From Mesobacillus jeotgali (GTDB lineage Bacteria; Bacillota; Bacilli; Bacillales; Cytobacillaceae): a stretch of 64,000 nt of DNA. The notes beneath the pieces were generated by a model that was not told the DNA's origin, ran no database searches, and saw only the letters and a program-made list of their open reading frames with translations. Numbering within the stretch: the first letter of the stretch is position 1; each line of letters starts with the position of its first letter. Below are positions 23,100-32,099 of this stretch, piece by piece. The stretch spans positions 374,001 to 438,000 of the forward strand of contig NZ_CP134494.1 in assembly GCF_031759225.1 (NCBI RefSeq). Direction: 5' to 3'. The position numbers and the translations under genes were made by a program.

Positions 23100-23816
23100 A
23101 TGAAAGTATCCTTATTTAGTACGTGTCTTAGCGATATCCTCTTTGCGGATGTGGCGAAAAATACGCTTGAAATCCTTGAAAGAGTTGGATGTGAAGTGGA
23201 CTATCCGATGGAACAGACATGCTGTGGACAGCCTGCCTACAACAGCGGGTATCTGGAAGAGGCAAAAGCTGCGATGAGGCAAATGATGAAGGCCTTCCGT
23301 CATTCAGAATATGTAGTTGGGCCATCAGGCTCCTGCGTGAGCATGCTTAAGGAATATCCGCATATTTTTAAAGGGGACCCTGAGTGGGAAGAAGAAGCGA
23401 AGGTCTTTGCTGCTAAATGCTATGAAATTACCGAGTTCCTCGTGGATGTAATGGGCATTATCGATTTGGGCTCTACTTTTAAAGGAAGAGTGACATTCCA
23501 TTCCTCCTGCCATATGAAACGCCTCCTTGGGGTAAAAGAACAGCCGAAAATCCTGCTGCGCAATGTGAAGGGTGTTGAGCTTGTCGATTTGCCATGGGAA
23601 GAGGATTGCTGCGGCTTTGGCGGAACGTTTGCCGTGAAAAACCCGGTCATTTCACAGGAAATGGTCAGTGAAAAGTCACGCCATGTATCAGAGACCCAAG
23701 CGGAGTATCTGGTTGGCGCTGATATGGGCTGCTTGATGAATATTGGCGGACGCATGGAGCGTGAAGGCAAAAAGGTAAAGATCATCCATATCACAGAAAT
23801 TTTAAATACACATTAA
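23100..23816 (+). CDS. lutA: Lactate utilization protein LutA
   Basis: The 238-residue protein has two CCG domains: QTCCGQPAYNSGY in the N-terminal half, and SSCHMKR with EDCCGFGGTF in the C-terminal half. These cysteine-rich motifs bind Fe-S clusters. With LutB and LutC it forms the cytoplasmic complex that oxidises L-lactate to pyruvate. A GTG at 23091 overlaps the ribosome site, so ATG 23100 is used, which gives the same length as B. subtilis LutA. LutB starts 19 bases downstream. Confidence 0.94.
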   Translation: MKVSLFSTCLSDILFADVAKNTLEILERVGCEVDYPMEQTCCGQPAYNSGYLEEAKAAMRQMMKAFRHSEYVVGPSGSCVSMLKEYPHIFKGDPEWEEEAKVFAAKCYEITEFLVDVMGIIDLGSTFKGRVTFHSSCHMKRLLGVKEQPKILLRNVKGVELVDLPWEEDCCGFGGTFAVKNPVISQEMVSEKSRHVSETQAEYLVGADMGCLMNIGGRMEREGKKVKIIHITEILNTH

Positions 23817-23834
23817 GGGACGGAGGGAAAAGAG

Positions 23835-25262
23835 ATGAGCATCAAAATTGGTGAGGTTCCTTATAAAGAGCGAATCCAAACAGGGATCAAAGATGATTTT
23901 ATGCGGCAGGCTGTTTCCTCCGCGCAGGGTAGATTCCGCACTGGCCGGCTCACACAGGCTGCCGAGCTTGGGAACTGGGAGGACTGGCGCAATTTAGGCG
24001 AGGAAATCCGTACCCATACCCTGGAAAACCTTGACTACTATCTGCAGCAATTGAGTGAACAAGTATCACGACGCGGCGGCCATGTATTTTTCGCCGAGAC
24101 AGCAGAAGAAGCGAACCAGTATGTGAAAAGCATCATCCAAAAGAAGGAAGCGAAAAAAGTCGTCAAGGCGAAATCGATGGTCACCGAGGAAATCGGCTTG
24201 AATAAGGCGCTTGAGGAAGTTGGCGCGGAAGTGGTTGAATCCGATCTTGGTGAGTGGATCCTGCAATTGGATGAAGATCCGCCATCGCATATCGTGACCC
24301 CTGCGCTTCATAAAAACAAGCAGCAGATCCGCGAAACGTTCGCGAAGAAAAAAGGCTATACCGGGTCTGACACGCCGGAAGAATTGGCCGCATTTGCCCG
24401 TGAGCAGCTGCGCCAGGACTTTTTATCAGCCGATGTCGGTGTGACAGGCTGCAACTTTGCGATTGCAGAGTCTGGATCGATCACGCTGGTCACAAATGAA
24501 GGGAACGCCGAGATGGTGACGAGCCTTCCGGATACCGTGATCACGGTAATGGGTATGGAACGGATCGTGCCGACATGGGAGGAAATGGAGGTCCTGGTCA
24601 GCCTGCTGACACGGGCAGCTGTTGGCCAGAAACTGACGAGCTATATCACGGCGATTACCGGTGCCCGCCTTGAGCAGGAAGTGGATAGTCCTGAGGAATT
24701 CCATTTGGTGATTGTCGACAACGGCCGCTCCAAGATCCTTGGAACCGAGTTTCAGTCGGCACTGCATTGCATTCGCTGTGCGGCCTGCATCAATGCGTGT
24801 CCGGTTTACCGCCATATCGGGGGACATGCGTATAACTCGATTTATCCAGGTCCAATCGGTGCGGTGATCACGCCGCTATTGGAAGGGTATGATGACCATA
24901 AAGAGCTTCCGTATGCATCGACATTGTGCGCGGCTTGTACCGAAGCCTGTCCTGTTAAAATTCCGTTGCATGAGCATTTGATCCGCCATCGCCAAATCAT
25001 CGTCGAGAAAGAAAAGAAAGCCCCGACGGCTGAAAAATTAATGATGAAAGGTTTTGCGGCATGGGCTTCTAATCCGGCAATTTATAATATGAGTGCAAAA
25101 ATGGCTAAACCGGCGCTTGGGCCATGGACGAAAGACGGAATGATTGAAAATGGACCAGGGCCACTGAAGGCGTGGACCGAAGTCCGTGATTTTTACGCTC
25201 CACAGGGACAATCGTTCCGTTCGTGGTTCAAGCAAAGACAGAAGGACGGTGAATCCAAATGA
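23835..25262 (+). CDS. lutB: Lactate utilization Fe-S protein LutB
   Basis: The 475-residue protein contains an LUD domain (residues ~65-290) and two 4Fe-4S binding sites: [20 protein letters not shown] and [18 protein letters not shown]. It passes electrons in the LutABC lactate oxidation complex. CGGAGGG precedes the ATG. Its stop overlaps the lutC start by 4 bases (ATGA), so the two are translationally coupled. The length matches the family. Confidence 0.95.
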   Translation: MSIKIGEVPYKERIQTGIKDDFMRQAVSSAQGRFRTGRLTQAAELGNWEDWRNLGEEIRTHTLENLDYYLQQLSEQVSRRGGHVFFAETAEEANQYVKSIIQKKEAKKVVKAKSMVTEEIGLNKALEEVGAEVVESDLGEWILQLDEDPPSHIVTPALHKNKQQIRETFAKKKGYTGSDTPEELAAFAREQLRQDFLSADVGVTGCNFAIAESGSITLVTNEGNAEMVTSLPDTVITVMGMERIVPTWEEMEVLVSLLTRAAVGQKLTSYITAITGARLEQEVDSPEEFHLVIVDNGRSKILGTEFQSALHCIRCAACINACPVYRHIGGHAYNSIYPGPIGAVITPLLEGYDDHKELPYASTLCAACTEACPVKIPLHEHLIRHRQIIVEKEKKAPTAEKLMMKGFAAWASNPAIYNMSAKMAKPALGPWTKDGMIENGPGPLKAWTEVRDFYAPQGQSFRSWFKQRQKDGESK

Positions 25263-25960
25263 GCATCCAAAATCGAGAAGCCTTTTTAGATAAACTGGCA
25301 TCAAGACTTGGCCGGGAGCGGCGGACAGAAGGTGTGGAGCGGCCACAATGGAGCGTTACTCCCCAGGACGAAGTGTTCAAAGGCATGAGCCAGGATGAAC
25401 TTGTCGAAGTGCTCGAAAAACACTGCAAGGTCATCCATACCACTTTTAAACGGACAGATCGTGTCGGACTGACAGAAGTGTTGAACGAAACGCTTAAGGC
25501 CTATGAAGGCAAAGCGATCGTCACATCGAATGATGCCCGCCATCAAGAGTATGGGATCACAAAGTTTTTCGAAGAACAGGGAGACCGCGTGGATGTCCAT
25601 GTTTGGGATCCAGCGCTTGGCAAAGAAAATCAAAAGATCGCGGAACGAGCGGATGTCGGTCTTGTGTTCAGTGATATCACACTAGCCGAGTCGGGAACCG
25701 TGACATTGTTCAATACAAAAGACAATGGGCGTTCCATCAGCCTGCTGCCGCGTACCTTCATTGCCATCATTCCAAAAAGCACCCTCGTGCCGCGAATGAC
25801 ACAGGCAGCCAGACATATTCATCAAGCTCAGGCCGGCGGCGAAGATGTACCATCCTATGTCAGCTTCATCACCGGACCAAGCAACAGTGCCGACATCGAG
25901 ATGAACCTGATCGTCGGTGTGCATGGACCAGTGAAAGCCACATATATTGTCGTGGATTAA
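25259..25960 (+). CDS. lutC: Lactate utilization protein LutC
   Basis: The 233-residue LUD-domain protein is the third subunit of the LutABC lactate oxidation system. Typical LUD features include [18 protein letters not shown] and the C-terminal [23 protein letters not shown]. It starts inside the end of lutB. It is the last gene of the lut operon; no strong terminator follows, and the next recognised element is a cobalamin riboswitch. Confidence 0.95.
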   Translation: MSIQNREAFLDKLASRLGRERRTEGVERPQWSVTPQDEVFKGMSQDELVEVLEKHCKVIHTTFKRTDRVGLTEVLNETLKAYEGKAIVTSNDARHQEYGITKFFEEQGDRVDVHVWDPALGKENQKIAERADVGLVFSDITLAESGTVTLFNTKDNGRSISLLPRTFIAIIPKSTLVPRMTQAARHIHQAQAGGEDVPSYVSFITGPSNSADIEMNLIVGVHGPVKATYIVVD

Positions 25961-26071
25961 GCCCCGATGAAAAATAGTTGAAAAAGAAAGAAAGATGATT
26001 TACTATCAATTCATAACACGATATATTGTGTTAGATTAGTTTTTTCATAACTAAATATTGAATATACCGGT

Positions 26072-26240
26072 AAGTATGGTGTCTGAATAAGACTTAATAG
26101 GGAATCTGGTGAGAATCCAGAACTGTTCCCGCAACTGTAAGTGCTGACGAAATGAGGAAGAACCACTGTCTAACAAATAGATGGGAAGGCCTTAAAGTAG
26201 GGTGAAGCACAAGTCAGGAGACCTGCCATATTTATTCGTG
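26072..26240 (+). promoter_or_regulatory. Cobalamin riboswitch
   Basis: The conserved B12-riboswitch blocks are present in order: AATAGGGAATCTGGTGAGAA, then TTCCCGCAACTGTAAGTGC, GATGGGAAGGCC, AGTAGGGTGAAGCACAAGTC and the B12-box AGGAGACCTGCC. The 3' kissing-arm partner TATTTATTCGTG follows. Adenosylcobalamin binding should stabilise the aptamer and let the downstream terminator form. It controls a thioesterase-nrdA-nrdB operon, so B12 would shut off the B12-independent ribonucleotide reductase. Confidence 0.95.
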
Positions 26241-26342
26241 TTATCTTCTTCGGGAATTGGGAAGGTATTACGGGGATTAATTGACAGGCTTATGCTGGTT
26301 TTTCGTTTCATTTGAGCTGTTCATGACATCAACGTTAACTTT

Positions 26343-26370
26343 AACCCATCTTTCGAGATGGGTTTTTCTC
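26343..26370 (+). terminator. Riboswitch-controlled terminator
   Basis: AACCCATCT-TTCG-AGATGGGTT is a 9-bp stem closed by a stable tetraloop and followed by TTTCTC, with another T-run shortly after. It lies ~100 bases after the B12-box and 40 bases before the first gene, the usual place for the expression platform. The segment CGTTAACTTTAACCC just before it could pair alternatively. Confidence 0.85.
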
Positions 26371-26410
26371 ATTTTTCAGGGAGTATTTTTAAAAAAACAG
26401 GAGGTCAGGA

Positions 26411-26914
26411 ATGGAAGGATTATCAACAAATGTGTCGAGGACTTTTCAGAATGTGCTGGTGCTGCCGCCGGACACAAACCATCTTGGAACGATTTTTGGC
26501 GGAACGGTATTGGCTTATATTGATGAAATCGCGGCAATTGCGGCGATGAAGCACAGCAGAACGGCAGTCGTCACGGCCTCGATTGACTCAGTTAATTTCC
26601 TGTCTTCCGCAGTAGTGGGCGATATATTGACCCTGGAAGCAATGGTGATTTCGACAGGCAGAACATCAATGGAAGTGTTCGTGAAAGTAGAAAGCGAAAA
26701 CTTGAAAACTTGTAAAAAGACTTTGACGACCACCTCGATTTTAACCATGGTCGCTAAGGATGAAAATGGCACTCCAATTCCGGTGGCAAGGGTGATTCCG
26801 GAGAATGCTGAGGAATGGGAGCTGTTCAACACGGCCGATATGAGAAGGCAGCACAGGCTGGAAAAAAGGAAAAGTAATCAAGCTGGAGGAATAGACGATG
26901 AGCAATCAAGTTAA
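26411..26914 (+). CDS. Hotdog-fold acyl-CoA thioesterase
   Basis: The 167-residue protein resembles YkhA/BFIT-type acyl-CoA hydrolases: NHLGTIFGGTVLAYIDEIAA near the N-terminus carries the catalytic acidic residue, and SVNFLSSAVVGDIL the second conserved strand. It should cleave acyl-CoA to acid and CoA in the cytoplasm. It is the first gene after the B12 riboswitch and overlaps nrdA by 17 bases, so it is regulated with ribonucleotide reductase, an odd pairing. The ATG follows AGGAGGTCAGGA. Confidence 0.85.
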   Translation: MEGLSTNVSRTFQNVLVLPPDTNHLGTIFGGTVLAYIDEIAAIAAMKHSRTAVVTASIDSVNFLSSAVVGDILTLEAMVISTGRTSMEVFVKVESENLKTCKKTLTTTSILTMVAKDENGTPIPVARVIPENAEEWELFNTADMRRQHRLEKRKSNQAGGIDDEQSS

Positions 26915-29120
26915 GGATGAAAAAGCCGCGAAACAGATTGAAGAAATGGAACAAGAATTTCCACGACTGGATTTTTCAGATTTCAAGAAAAAGGTGGAAC
27001 AGGCTCATCGTGTGAAGGATATGACAGATGACCAGATTGATAACATGCTGATTCTGAACGCAGTGGAGCGAATTGACCGGAATGAAACGGACTGGACATA
27101 TGTTGCAGCACGGTTTTACCTGAAGAGATTGTACAAGCTTAGTTCGGGCTTTAGGGGAGCAGCTGGATATGGTTCATTCTATGAACTAATCAATAGGTTG
27201 ATAGAAATAGGAATCTATGATGGTGAAATCGTAGAATCGTACTCCCGGGAAGAGATAGACCTTTTGGAAAAAGTCATTGATTCCAAGAGAGATGAGCTGT
27301 TTACATATATCGGCCTGTTAACGATGGCGGAAAGGTACCTGGCGCGCACGCAAACAGGCGATGTTGCTGAACTGCCGCAGGAGAGGTTCATGATCATCGC
27401 CATGACATTGCTGGCGGAAGAGCCGAAGGAAAAGCGGCTTCAATTAGTGGAGGAAGCTTACTGGGCGCTTTCAAACCTCTATATGACAGTCGCGACTCCA
27501 ACGCTTGCCAATGCCGGCAAAAGCTATGGCCAGCTATCAAGCTGTTTTATCGATACAGTGGCTGATGATTTAAGGAGTATCTATGATTCTAATACGGATA
27601 TTTCGACCTTGAGCAAAAACGGAGGTGGCATTGGTGTCTATCTTGGTAAAATCAGGAGCCGCGGCAGTGATATCAAAGGCTTCAAAGGGATCAGTTCCGG
27701 TGTCATTCCATGGATGAAGCAGCTGAATAACACAGCGGTTTCGGTCGATCAATTAGGGCAGCGCCAGGGGGCGATTGCCGTCTATCTGGATGTGTGGCAT
27801 AAAGATATCTTCCCATTCCTAGACGCAAAGCTGAACAATGGGGACGAGCGCCAGAGGACACATGATTTATTCACAGGCATCTGCATCCCAGATCTTTTTA
27901 TGGAGCAAGTAGAAAAACGCGGAGACTGGTATCTATTTGACCCGCATGAGGTAAGGCAAGTCATGGGCTATTCGCTTGAGGATTTCTTTGATGAGGAAAA
28001 GGGAGCAGGCTCCTTCCGGGAAAAGTACTGGGAATGTGTCTATCATCCGGGCTTGTCACATGAAGTGGTGCCTGCCATCGAAATCTTTAAGTCAATCATG
28101 ATCTCCCAGCTTGAAACCGGCACTCCATATATGTTTTACAGGGACCAGGTGAACAGGATGAATGCTAATCATCATAAGGGCATGATCTACTGCAGCAATC
28201 TTTGCACTGAAATTACCCAGAATATGAGCCCGACCCTTCTAGAAGAGGAAAAAGTGGAGAACGGAAAGATTTTAATTTATAAAAAGCCAGGAGACTTCGT
28301 TGTCTGCAACTTATCCTCGATTTCCCTGGCGAAAACGGTCATAGATGATGTCCTGGAGCGAGTGATAGATATACAGGTACGAATGCTTGATTGCGTCATC
28401 GATATCAATGAGGTTCCGGTGCTGCAGGCCCAGATCACGAACAAGAACTATCGGGGAATCGGTCTGGGGACATTCGGCTGGCACCATCTTCTCGCCCTGA
28501 AAGGAATCAAATGGGAAAGTGAAGAGGCTGTCGAGTATTGTGATGCACTCTATGAAAGAATGGCCTATTTAACCATCAGTGCAAGCATGGAACTGGCTAA
28601 AGAAAAAGGGGTATATCCATATTTTGAGGGATCCGATTGGTGTACAGGACAGTTTTTCGGGAAGAGACAGTATGCAGGTGAAAGATGGGAGAGCCTTGCG
28701 GGGGAAGTAAAGAAGCATGGTATCAGGAATGGATACCTGATGGCAGTGGCGCCGAATTCTTCAACCTCGATCCTGGCAGGTTCGACAGCAAGCATAGACC
28801 CGATTTTCAGGCTCGAGTACTCTGAGGAGAAAAAGGATTACAAGATTCCAGTGACCGCACCTGACCTAACTGCCGAAACCCTGTGGTTCTACAAGACGGC
28901 CTACAATGTGGATCAGCATTGGAGCATTAAGCAGAATGCAAGGCGCCAGCGCCATATTGACCAGTCCATCTCATTTAATTTTTATGTAAAAAATACAATC
29001 AAAGCAAAGACGCTGCTGGATTTGCATCTGGATGCCTGGAAATCGGGACTGAAGACCACTTATTATGTCCGTTCCACATCGAGCAGTGATTTTGTGGAAT
29101 GTGAAAGCTGTCATAGTTAA
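26898..29120 (+). CDS. nrdA: Class Ia ribonucleotide reductase, large subunit
   Basis: The catalytic subunit reduces ribonucleoside diphosphates to deoxy forms. Key residues are visible: the redox Cys in YGQLSSCFIDTV, the radical Cys and Glu in CSNLCTEIT, the partner Cys in VVCNLSSISL, and the tyrosines of the radical path in TTYYVRST. A C-terminal CESC accepts electrons from thioredoxin. At 740 residues it lacks a full N-terminal ATP-cone, so activity control by ATP/dATP may be absent. No nrdI is adjacent, which argues against class Ib. GGAGGAATAGACG precedes the ATG. The gene lies under B12-riboswitch control. Confidence 0.92.
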   Translation: MSNQVKDEKAAKQIEEMEQEFPRLDFSDFKKKVEQAHRVKDMTDDQIDNMLILNAVERIDRNETDWTYVAARFYLKRLYKLSSGFRGAAGYGSFYELINRLIEIGIYDGEIVESYSREEIDLLEKVIDSKRDELFTYIGLLTMAERYLARTQTGDVAELPQERFMIIAMTLLAEEPKEKRLQLVEEAYWALSNLYMTVATPTLANAGKSYGQLSSCFIDTVADDLRSIYDSNTDISTLSKNGGGIGVYLGKIRSRGSDIKGFKGISSGVIPWMKQLNNTAVSVDQLGQRQGAIAVYLDVWHKDIFPFLDAKLNNGDERQRTHDLFTGICIPDLFMEQVEKRGDWYLFDPHEVRQVMGYSLEDFFDEEKGAGSFREKYWECVYHPGLSHEVVPAIEIFKSIMISQLETGTPYMFYRDQVNRMNANHHKGMIYCSNLCTEITQNMSPTLLEEEKVENGKILIYKKPGDFVVCNLSSISLAKTVIDDVLERVIDIQVRMLDCVIDINEVPVLQAQITNKNYRGIGLGTFGWHHLLALKGIKWESEEAVEYCDALYERMAYLTISASMELAKEKGVYPYFEGSDWCTGQFFGKRQYAGERWESLAGEVKKHGIRNGYLMAVAPNSSTSILAGSTASIDPIFRLEYSEEKKDYKIPVTAPDLTAETLWFYKTAYNVDQHWSIKQNARRQRHIDQSISFNFYVKNTIKAKTLLDLHLDAWKSGLKTTYYVRSTSSSDFVECESCHS

Positions 29121-29141
29121 GAGGAAGGGACGGGGAAATCC

Positions 29142-30170
29142 ATGGAAAAAAGAGTGCTGATTGACGTTGATGCTCCTAATGCTTCCACCGGCATCATCAA
29201 TGGCAGGAGTTCGAATATCCTGAACTGGGATGATGTACGCTACCAATGGGCATATCCAAAATACAAGAGGATGCTGGGGAATTTCTGGACTCCATTTGAA
29301 ATCAATATGTCAAAGGATATCAAACAGTTTTCTACACTTACCGGAAAGGAGCAAGATACATTTTTAAAAATCATCGGGCTGCTGGCATTGCTCGACAGCA
29401 TTCAAACCGACTATGCAGGTAAAGTTGCAGATTATCTAACAGATTCCAGTTTGAATGCGCTGATGATCATGCTGGCACAGCAGGAAGTGATTCATAACCA
29501 TTCCTACAGCTATGTGCTGTCAAGCATCGTTTCCAAGTCGAAGCAGGAGGAAGTGTTCGACTACTGGAGGACAGAACCAATCTTGCGCAAGCGGAACGAA
29601 TTCATCACGGACGGATACAAAGGTTTTGCTGAAAACCCGAGCATCGAAAATCTGCTGCATTCAATTATCTATGATGTCATTCTTGAGGGCTTGTTTTTCT
29701 ATTCGGGCTTTGCCTTCTTTTATAATCTGGCGCGCAATCAGAAAATGGTCGGCACGAGCACGATGATTAATTATATCAATCGTGATGAACAGCTTCATGT
29801 AGGGTTATTCGAAAAAATCTTCAAGGAAATCCTGCGTGAAAATCCTGAGTATGACACCAGCTCCTTGAGGGAATTTGGCACTGATTCCTTCCGGGAAGCA
29901 GCGCGTTTGGAGATCGATTGGGCAGAATATATCATCGGAAACGATATTGACGGCCTGCTCATATCAGACCTCGAAGCCTATATAAAATTCATGGCCAACA
30001 AACGGGCAGAACAACTAGGCTTTGATGCTCCATTCGAAGGATATCGTACCAATCCGCTAAGATGGATCATCGCCTATCAGGAAGTGGATCTCGGAAAGAC
30101 AGACTTCTTCGAGCAAAAATCAAGACAGTACACGAAGACATCCGCTGACAATGGATTTGATGAACTGTAG
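29142..30170 (+). CDS. nrdB: Class Ia ribonucleotide reductase, small subunit
   Basis: The 342-residue protein houses the di-iron tyrosyl radical. The ligand set is complete: Asp85 (LLDSIQ), Glu115 and His118 (AQQEVIHNHSY) and a second EGLFFYSGF...NRDEQLHVG cluster. The radical tyrosine is Tyr122, at the same relative position as in E. coli R2. It follows nrdA by 21 bases with its own GGAAGGGACGGGG site and closes the operon at a terminator. Confidence 0.94.
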   Translation: MEKRVLIDVDAPNASTGIINGRSSNILNWDDVRYQWAYPKYKRMLGNFWTPFEINMSKDIKQFSTLTGKEQDTFLKIIGLLALLDSIQTDYAGKVADYLTDSSLNALMIMLAQQEVIHNHSYSYVLSSIVSKSKQEEVFDYWRTEPILRKRNEFITDGYKGFAENPSIENLLHSIIYDVILEGLFFYSGFAFFYNLARNQKMVGTSTMINYINRDEQLHVGLFEKIFKEILRENPEYDTSSLREFGTDSFREAARLEIDWAEYIIGNDIDGLLISDLEAYIKFMANKRAEQLGFDAPFEGYRTNPLRWIIAYQEVDLGKTDFFEQKSRQYTKTSADNGFDEL

Positions 30171-30212
30171 AGTGCTGGGGTTGTTGATTTTATAAGTTTC
30201 GCAACTATTGAT

Positions 30213-30256
30213 AAAATGGAAGCAAAGGGGACGTTCCTTATGCTTCCATTTTTTTT
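30213..30256 (+). terminator. Terminator of the nrd operon
   Basis: The perfect 12-bp stem AAAATGGAAGCA/TGCTTCCATTTT is followed by TTTT, 43 bases after the nrdB stop codon. Confidence 0.85.
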
Positions 30257-30293
30257 GACGTCCTATATACTCAATTGGAAAGCAGGTATCAAC

Positions 30294-30854
30294 ATGAAAA
30301 CGGAAAAAGAAAAGATGCTGGCGGGGGAAATGTACAACCCTGCAGACCCAGTTTTGGTAAAAGAACGCGAGGAAGCAAGGCGAAAAGTGAGACTTTATAA
30401 TCAAACATTAGAAACAGAAGGTGAGAACCGGACGAGGTTATTGAAGGAATTGCTCGGTTCAACAGGTGAGACCGTCGTGATGGAGCCGAATATCCGGTTT
30501 GATTATGGATATAACACTCATGTCGGCGAGAACTTTTTTGCCAATTTCGACTGTACGATCCTTGATGTCTGTGAAGTCCGGTTTGGCGACAATTGTATGC
30601 TTGCGCCGAACGTTCAAATCTATACAGCCACCCATCCGCTTGACCCAACTGAGCGGAATTCGGGACGGGAATATGCGAAGCCGATTACTTTTGGACACAA
30701 TGTCTGGATTGGCGGAGGTGCCATCATCAACCCGGGAGTGACGGTTGGTGACAATGTCGTGATTGCATCAGGAGCAGTCGTGACAAAGGACGTTCCCGAC
30801 AATGTCGTGGTTGGCGGCAATCCAGCAAGGGTGATCAAGCAGATTGAACTTTAA
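30294..30854 (+). CDS. maa: Sugar O-acetyltransferase (maltose acetyltransferase type)
   Basis: The 186-residue protein has the N-terminal Mac domain ([15 protein letters not shown]) and a left-handed beta-helix of hexapeptide repeats ([33 protein letters not shown]), ending with the typical [11 protein letters not shown]. The catalytic His is in ATHPLDP. It transfers acetyl from acetyl-CoA to maltose or glucose-like sugars, with unclear physiological purpose. The start is ATG 30294; the ribosome site is weak (AAGCAGG). Confidence 0.9.
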   Translation: MKTEKEKMLAGEMYNPADPVLVKEREEARRKVRLYNQTLETEGENRTRLLKELLGSTGETVVMEPNIRFDYGYNTHVGENFFANFDCTILDVCEVRFGDNCMLAPNVQIYTATHPLDPTERNSGREYAKPITFGHNVWIGGGAIINPGVTVGDNVVIASGAVVTKDVPDNVVVGGNPARVIKQIEL

Positions 30855-30955
30855 GCAGGTCGCAGCGTGACTGTGGGAAGGCTTGATCTTGCTTCGGATA
30901 AAAAAACGCTCTTGGATCTGTCACCAGTAACGAAGTGTAATGAATGGAGGAAAAC

Positions 30956-32056
30956 ATGATGAAGCAACCGGTCGTGATTGTCGGGGCTGGCTTATCCGGG
31001 TTGCATGCTGCTGCTTTGCTTGTTTCAAAAGGAATAAGCTGCAGAGTACTGGAGGCACGAAGTCGAATCGGGGGAAGGGTTTTAAGTATGGAATCCAATG
31101 ACAGGCCCGAGCTGGGCAGGTATGATTTGGGTTCCACATGGTATTGGCCAAATCATGAGCCTATCATCACAAAATTGGTCAAGGATCTTGGACTGCCAAC
31201 TATAGAGCAGTATGCCGCAGGAGCCATACTTTTTGAACAATCGCAATCTGGTCCTGTGCAGCGGCATGTTCTGCCGGATGGTGCTGTTGAGAGATCGGTA
31301 AGGCTGGACGGCGGTGTTCAAACCCTTGTGGATGCCATCGCAGCATCACTTCCTGAAGGCAGTGTTGAACTGAATACCGAGGTAAAGGCTATCCAACTGG
31401 AGAAAGCTGGCGGAGTCACAATAGAAGCTGGGCAAATTGATGGATCCGTGAAAACCATCTCTGCAGGAGCGGTGATCCTGGCATTGCCGCCTCGAATCGT
31501 TGCGGAAAGGATTGCTTTTTCACCGGCACTCCCGGATGGACTTAGAGCCAGCCTGAAAGACAAGCCGACTTGGATGGCAGGACAGGCGAAAGTGGTTGCG
31601 GTTTATGATCGGCCATTTTGGAGAGAGGAAGGTCTTTCCGGACAGGTCACCAGCTGGGCCGGTCCACTGCAGGAAATTCATGACGCTTCTTCTGACAATG
31701 AATATGGCGCACTTTTTGGCTTTTTCGGCATTCCGACTAAAATGCGGCAGGATCTTGGTGAGGAACAGATTTTGAGGCTTGTCACCGACCAATTGATACG
31801 GCTCTTTGGTCCTTCAGCAGGGAATCCTCTAGCTCTATTTTACAAAGATTGGGGTAGCGATCAGGCAACAGCTGTGGATGAAGATGCAATACCGTTGACC
31901 ACATTTCCGGAATATGGCCTGCCGGCAGGAAACATATCGTGGGAAAAGAGTGTGATTTTCGCGGGTACAGAAACAGCGTCTGGACATGGAGGGCATTTGG
32001 AAGGAGCACTTCAAGCAGCAGAGCGAGCGGCAGCGGAAGTGATGAAAGCTTTATGA
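30956..32056 (+). CDS. FAD-dependent amine oxidase family protein
   Basis: This 366-residue flavoprotein has an N-terminal Rossmann dinucleotide fold, VVIVGAGLSGLHAAALL, followed by the second FAD motif LEARSRIGGRV. The C-terminal FAGTETASGHGGHLEGALQA completes the FAD site, as in monoamine oxidases. Oxidation of an amine is plausible but the substrate is unknown. The ribosome site GGAGG at 30946-30950 fits ATG 30956. It lies between an acetyltransferase and a convergent radical-SAM gene. Confidence 0.87.
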   Translation: MMKQPVVIVGAGLSGLHAAALLVSKGISCRVLEARSRIGGRVLSMESNDRPELGRYDLGSTWYWPNHEPIITKLVKDLGLPTIEQYAAGAILFEQSQSGPVQRHVLPDGAVERSVRLDGGVQTLVDAIAASLPEGSVELNTEVKAIQLEKAGGVTIEAGQIDGSVKTISAGAVILALPPRIVAERIAFSPALPDGLRASLKDKPTWMAGQAKVVAVYDRPFWREEGLSGQVTSWAGPLQEIHDASSDNEYGALFGFFGIPTKMRQDLGEEQILRLVTDQLIRLFGPSAGNPLALFYKDWGSDQATAVDEDAIPLTTFPEYGLPAGNISWEKSVIFAGTETASGHGGHLEGALQAAERAAAEVMKAL

Positions 32057-32063
32057 TATAAAA

Positions 32064-32097
32064 CAAGGCCTGATCCAATAGGGATCGGGCCTTTTAA
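32064..32097 (+). terminator. Terminator between convergent genes
   Basis: The stem AAGGCCTGATC/GATCGGGCCTT is followed by TTAAAAT. It can act for the amine oxidase and, less strongly, for the minus-strand gene that ends at 32100. Confidence 0.75.
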
Positions 32098-32099
32098 AA

